Source: an uncultured Bacilli bacterium
GTDB lineage: Bacteria; Bacillota_I; Bacilli_A; RF39; UBA660
Reading direction: 5' to 3'
DNA: 16,395 nt
Assembly (NCBI GenBank): GCA_934086775.1
Contig: CAKOIJ010000022.1
Coordinates: 1 to 16,395, forward strand
A program made the translations under genes and the position numbers. Below are positions 15,885-16,395 of the stretch, one piece after another. Positions within the stretch are counted from its first letter, which is position 1. The number at the start of each line of letters is the position of its first letter. The notes under the pieces were generated by a model. That model worked only from the letters and a program-made list of their open reading frames with translations. It did no database searches and was not told where the DNA came from.

Positions 15885-16395
15885 TTAATTTGTAATTACA
15901 TATGGATCAGATTTTGTTCCTGTACCTTCTACCATTACTCCAGCTTCTAGAGCCATAACTGAGCTAGAAGCCAAAGCAGACGTCACGAAGCCGGTGTCGT
16001 TGACATACCCGCGGCCGGTGACACGGAAAGCACGGTTAGCATCCGAAGCAGAAGGGCTAATTAACCATTGGTCGCTGCTATTTCCTTGGAATAACCAATT
16101 GTTATTATAACATGCTGCTGTCCCATCATAACTAAATAGTTCTTTTGTTCTTGGACAGTCACTTGCAAGTACAGCGTATCCATAATCACTTAGATATATT
16201 AATCCTACACTTCCTATAAAAGAAGTAGAACTATTATAACTATTTGCTGCTGTTTTACCTGGTGTCGTTCCTCTTTCTGCTGTATACCATCCTGATGATG
16301 TAAGTGAAGTATAAGAAGCACTTGTTCCTAGGTACATCTTAAAGTTTACTGTATGACTATAATTAGTTAGATTATATGTACTTGATAAAGTATTA
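15885..16395 (-). CDS. C-terminal part of a putative variable surface protein
   Basis: The frame is open to the window edge, so the gene is 5'-truncated; Met at 16337 is internal, as the 19 codons upstream of it remain open. The visible 169 residues are Ser/Thr/Gly/Tyr-rich and include GLIYLSDYGYAVL, paired cysteines (DC and AC about 22 residues apart), NNWLF, QWLISPSA, a variable-looking stretch (FRVTGRGYVNDTGFV) and a closing EGTGTKSDPYVI. From memory, this layout recurs in surface or pilin-like proteins of uncultured gut Bacillota, whose usual form has VRPV.YLKS before the GDGT..PY ending; here that segment reads SALASSSVMALEAG. No anchor or signal is visible because the N-terminus is missing. 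The function is unknown. A GC-rich, A-poor patch occupies the C-terminal third. Confidence 0.72.
   Translation of the reverse strand, partial: NTLSSTYNLTNYSHTVNFKMYLGTSASYTSLTSSGWYTAERGTTPGKTAANSYNSSTSFIGSVGLIYLSDYGYAVLASDCPRTKELFSYDGTAACYNNNWLFQGNSSDQWLISPSASDANRAFRVTGRGYVNDTGFVTSALASSSVMALEAGVMVEGTGTKSDPYVITN
15978..16049 (-). other. Candidate hypervariable region (DGR-type) in the surface protein
   Basis: In these 24 codons I counted 44 of 72 G+C (61%), only 10 A (14%) on the coding strand, and 12 codons ending in C. The next 24 codons downstream have 29 G+C (40%), 24 A (33%) and one codon ending in C. Many codons (GTC, ACC, GGC, CGC, GAC, TTC) are what AAC codons become if their adenines are randomised. 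The frame is intact. No template repeat was seen in the window. Confidence 0.5.

Noticed and set aside
15978..16049. GC-rich patch as an assembly chimera or contaminant
   Set aside because: The reading frame runs through unbroken and the encoded residues fit the domain's layout. The bias is against A on the coding strand, not merely towards G+C. Not fully excluded without reads.
1..16395. CRISPR arrays, insertion sequences, tRNA or rRNA genes, riboswitches, a DGR template repeat
   Set aside because: Reading both strands showed no regularly spaced repeats, transposase, cloverleaf, known riboswitch leader or second copy of the variable patch. No gap between genes reaches 300 nt; the longest is about 224 nt (2800-3023).

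Overview
The window is very AT-rich, with strong Shine-Dalgarno sites (GGAGG, AGGGAG) and near-consensus sigma-A promoters. It carries RNase Y, a SigH-type sigma factor and a complete GerA-type germination receptor. This points to a spore-forming low-GC Bacillota, plausibly an uncultured gut lineage; that placement is inferred from gene content and style, and no rRNA or tRNA is present to fix it.

Layout, left to right. At the left edge (1-90, minus) is the start of an unknown ORF, 14 nt behind RNase Y, broken by a run of ten G. Next come rny (105-1658) and reca (1786-2799), both minus, each with its own TTGACA-17-TAAAAT promoter. A compact minus-strand operon follows (6358 down to 3024): YvlD-like membrane protein, lgt, a CxxC flavoprotein of the thioredoxin-reductase type, an RlmB-type rRNA methyltransferase and a SigH-like sigma factor. 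Divergently, gerA-gerC-gerB (6458-10151, plus) encodes a germinant receptor in A-C-B order. A shared stem-loop separates it from a convergent CtpE-like P-type ATPase (10160-12511, minus). A SWIM/SNF2 ATPase (12623-15781, minus) follows. The right edge holds the 3' end of a putative surface protein (15885-16395, minus).

How they fit: Lgt makes lipoproteins, and GerC in the divergent operon has a lipobox, so the maturation enzyme and its client sit side by side. SigH sits downstream of rlmB, a shortened version of the Bacillus rlmB-yacP-sigH order. The tight gene overlaps (ATGA, TAATG, TAGTG) indicate translational coupling.

The most interesting signals are at the two ends. The last gene has a 72-nt patch at 61% G+C with only 14% A on the coding strand and half of its codons ending in C, inside otherwise AT-rich DNA. 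That is what adenine-directed mutagenesis by a diversity-generating retroelement (DGR) would leave in a variable region. Neither a template repeat nor a reverse transcriptase was seen here, so this is an inference. At the left end the G10 tract puts a well-started ORF out of frame, and loss of one G would reopen it, as expected of a phase-variable locus. Both point to possible switching or diversification of gene products.
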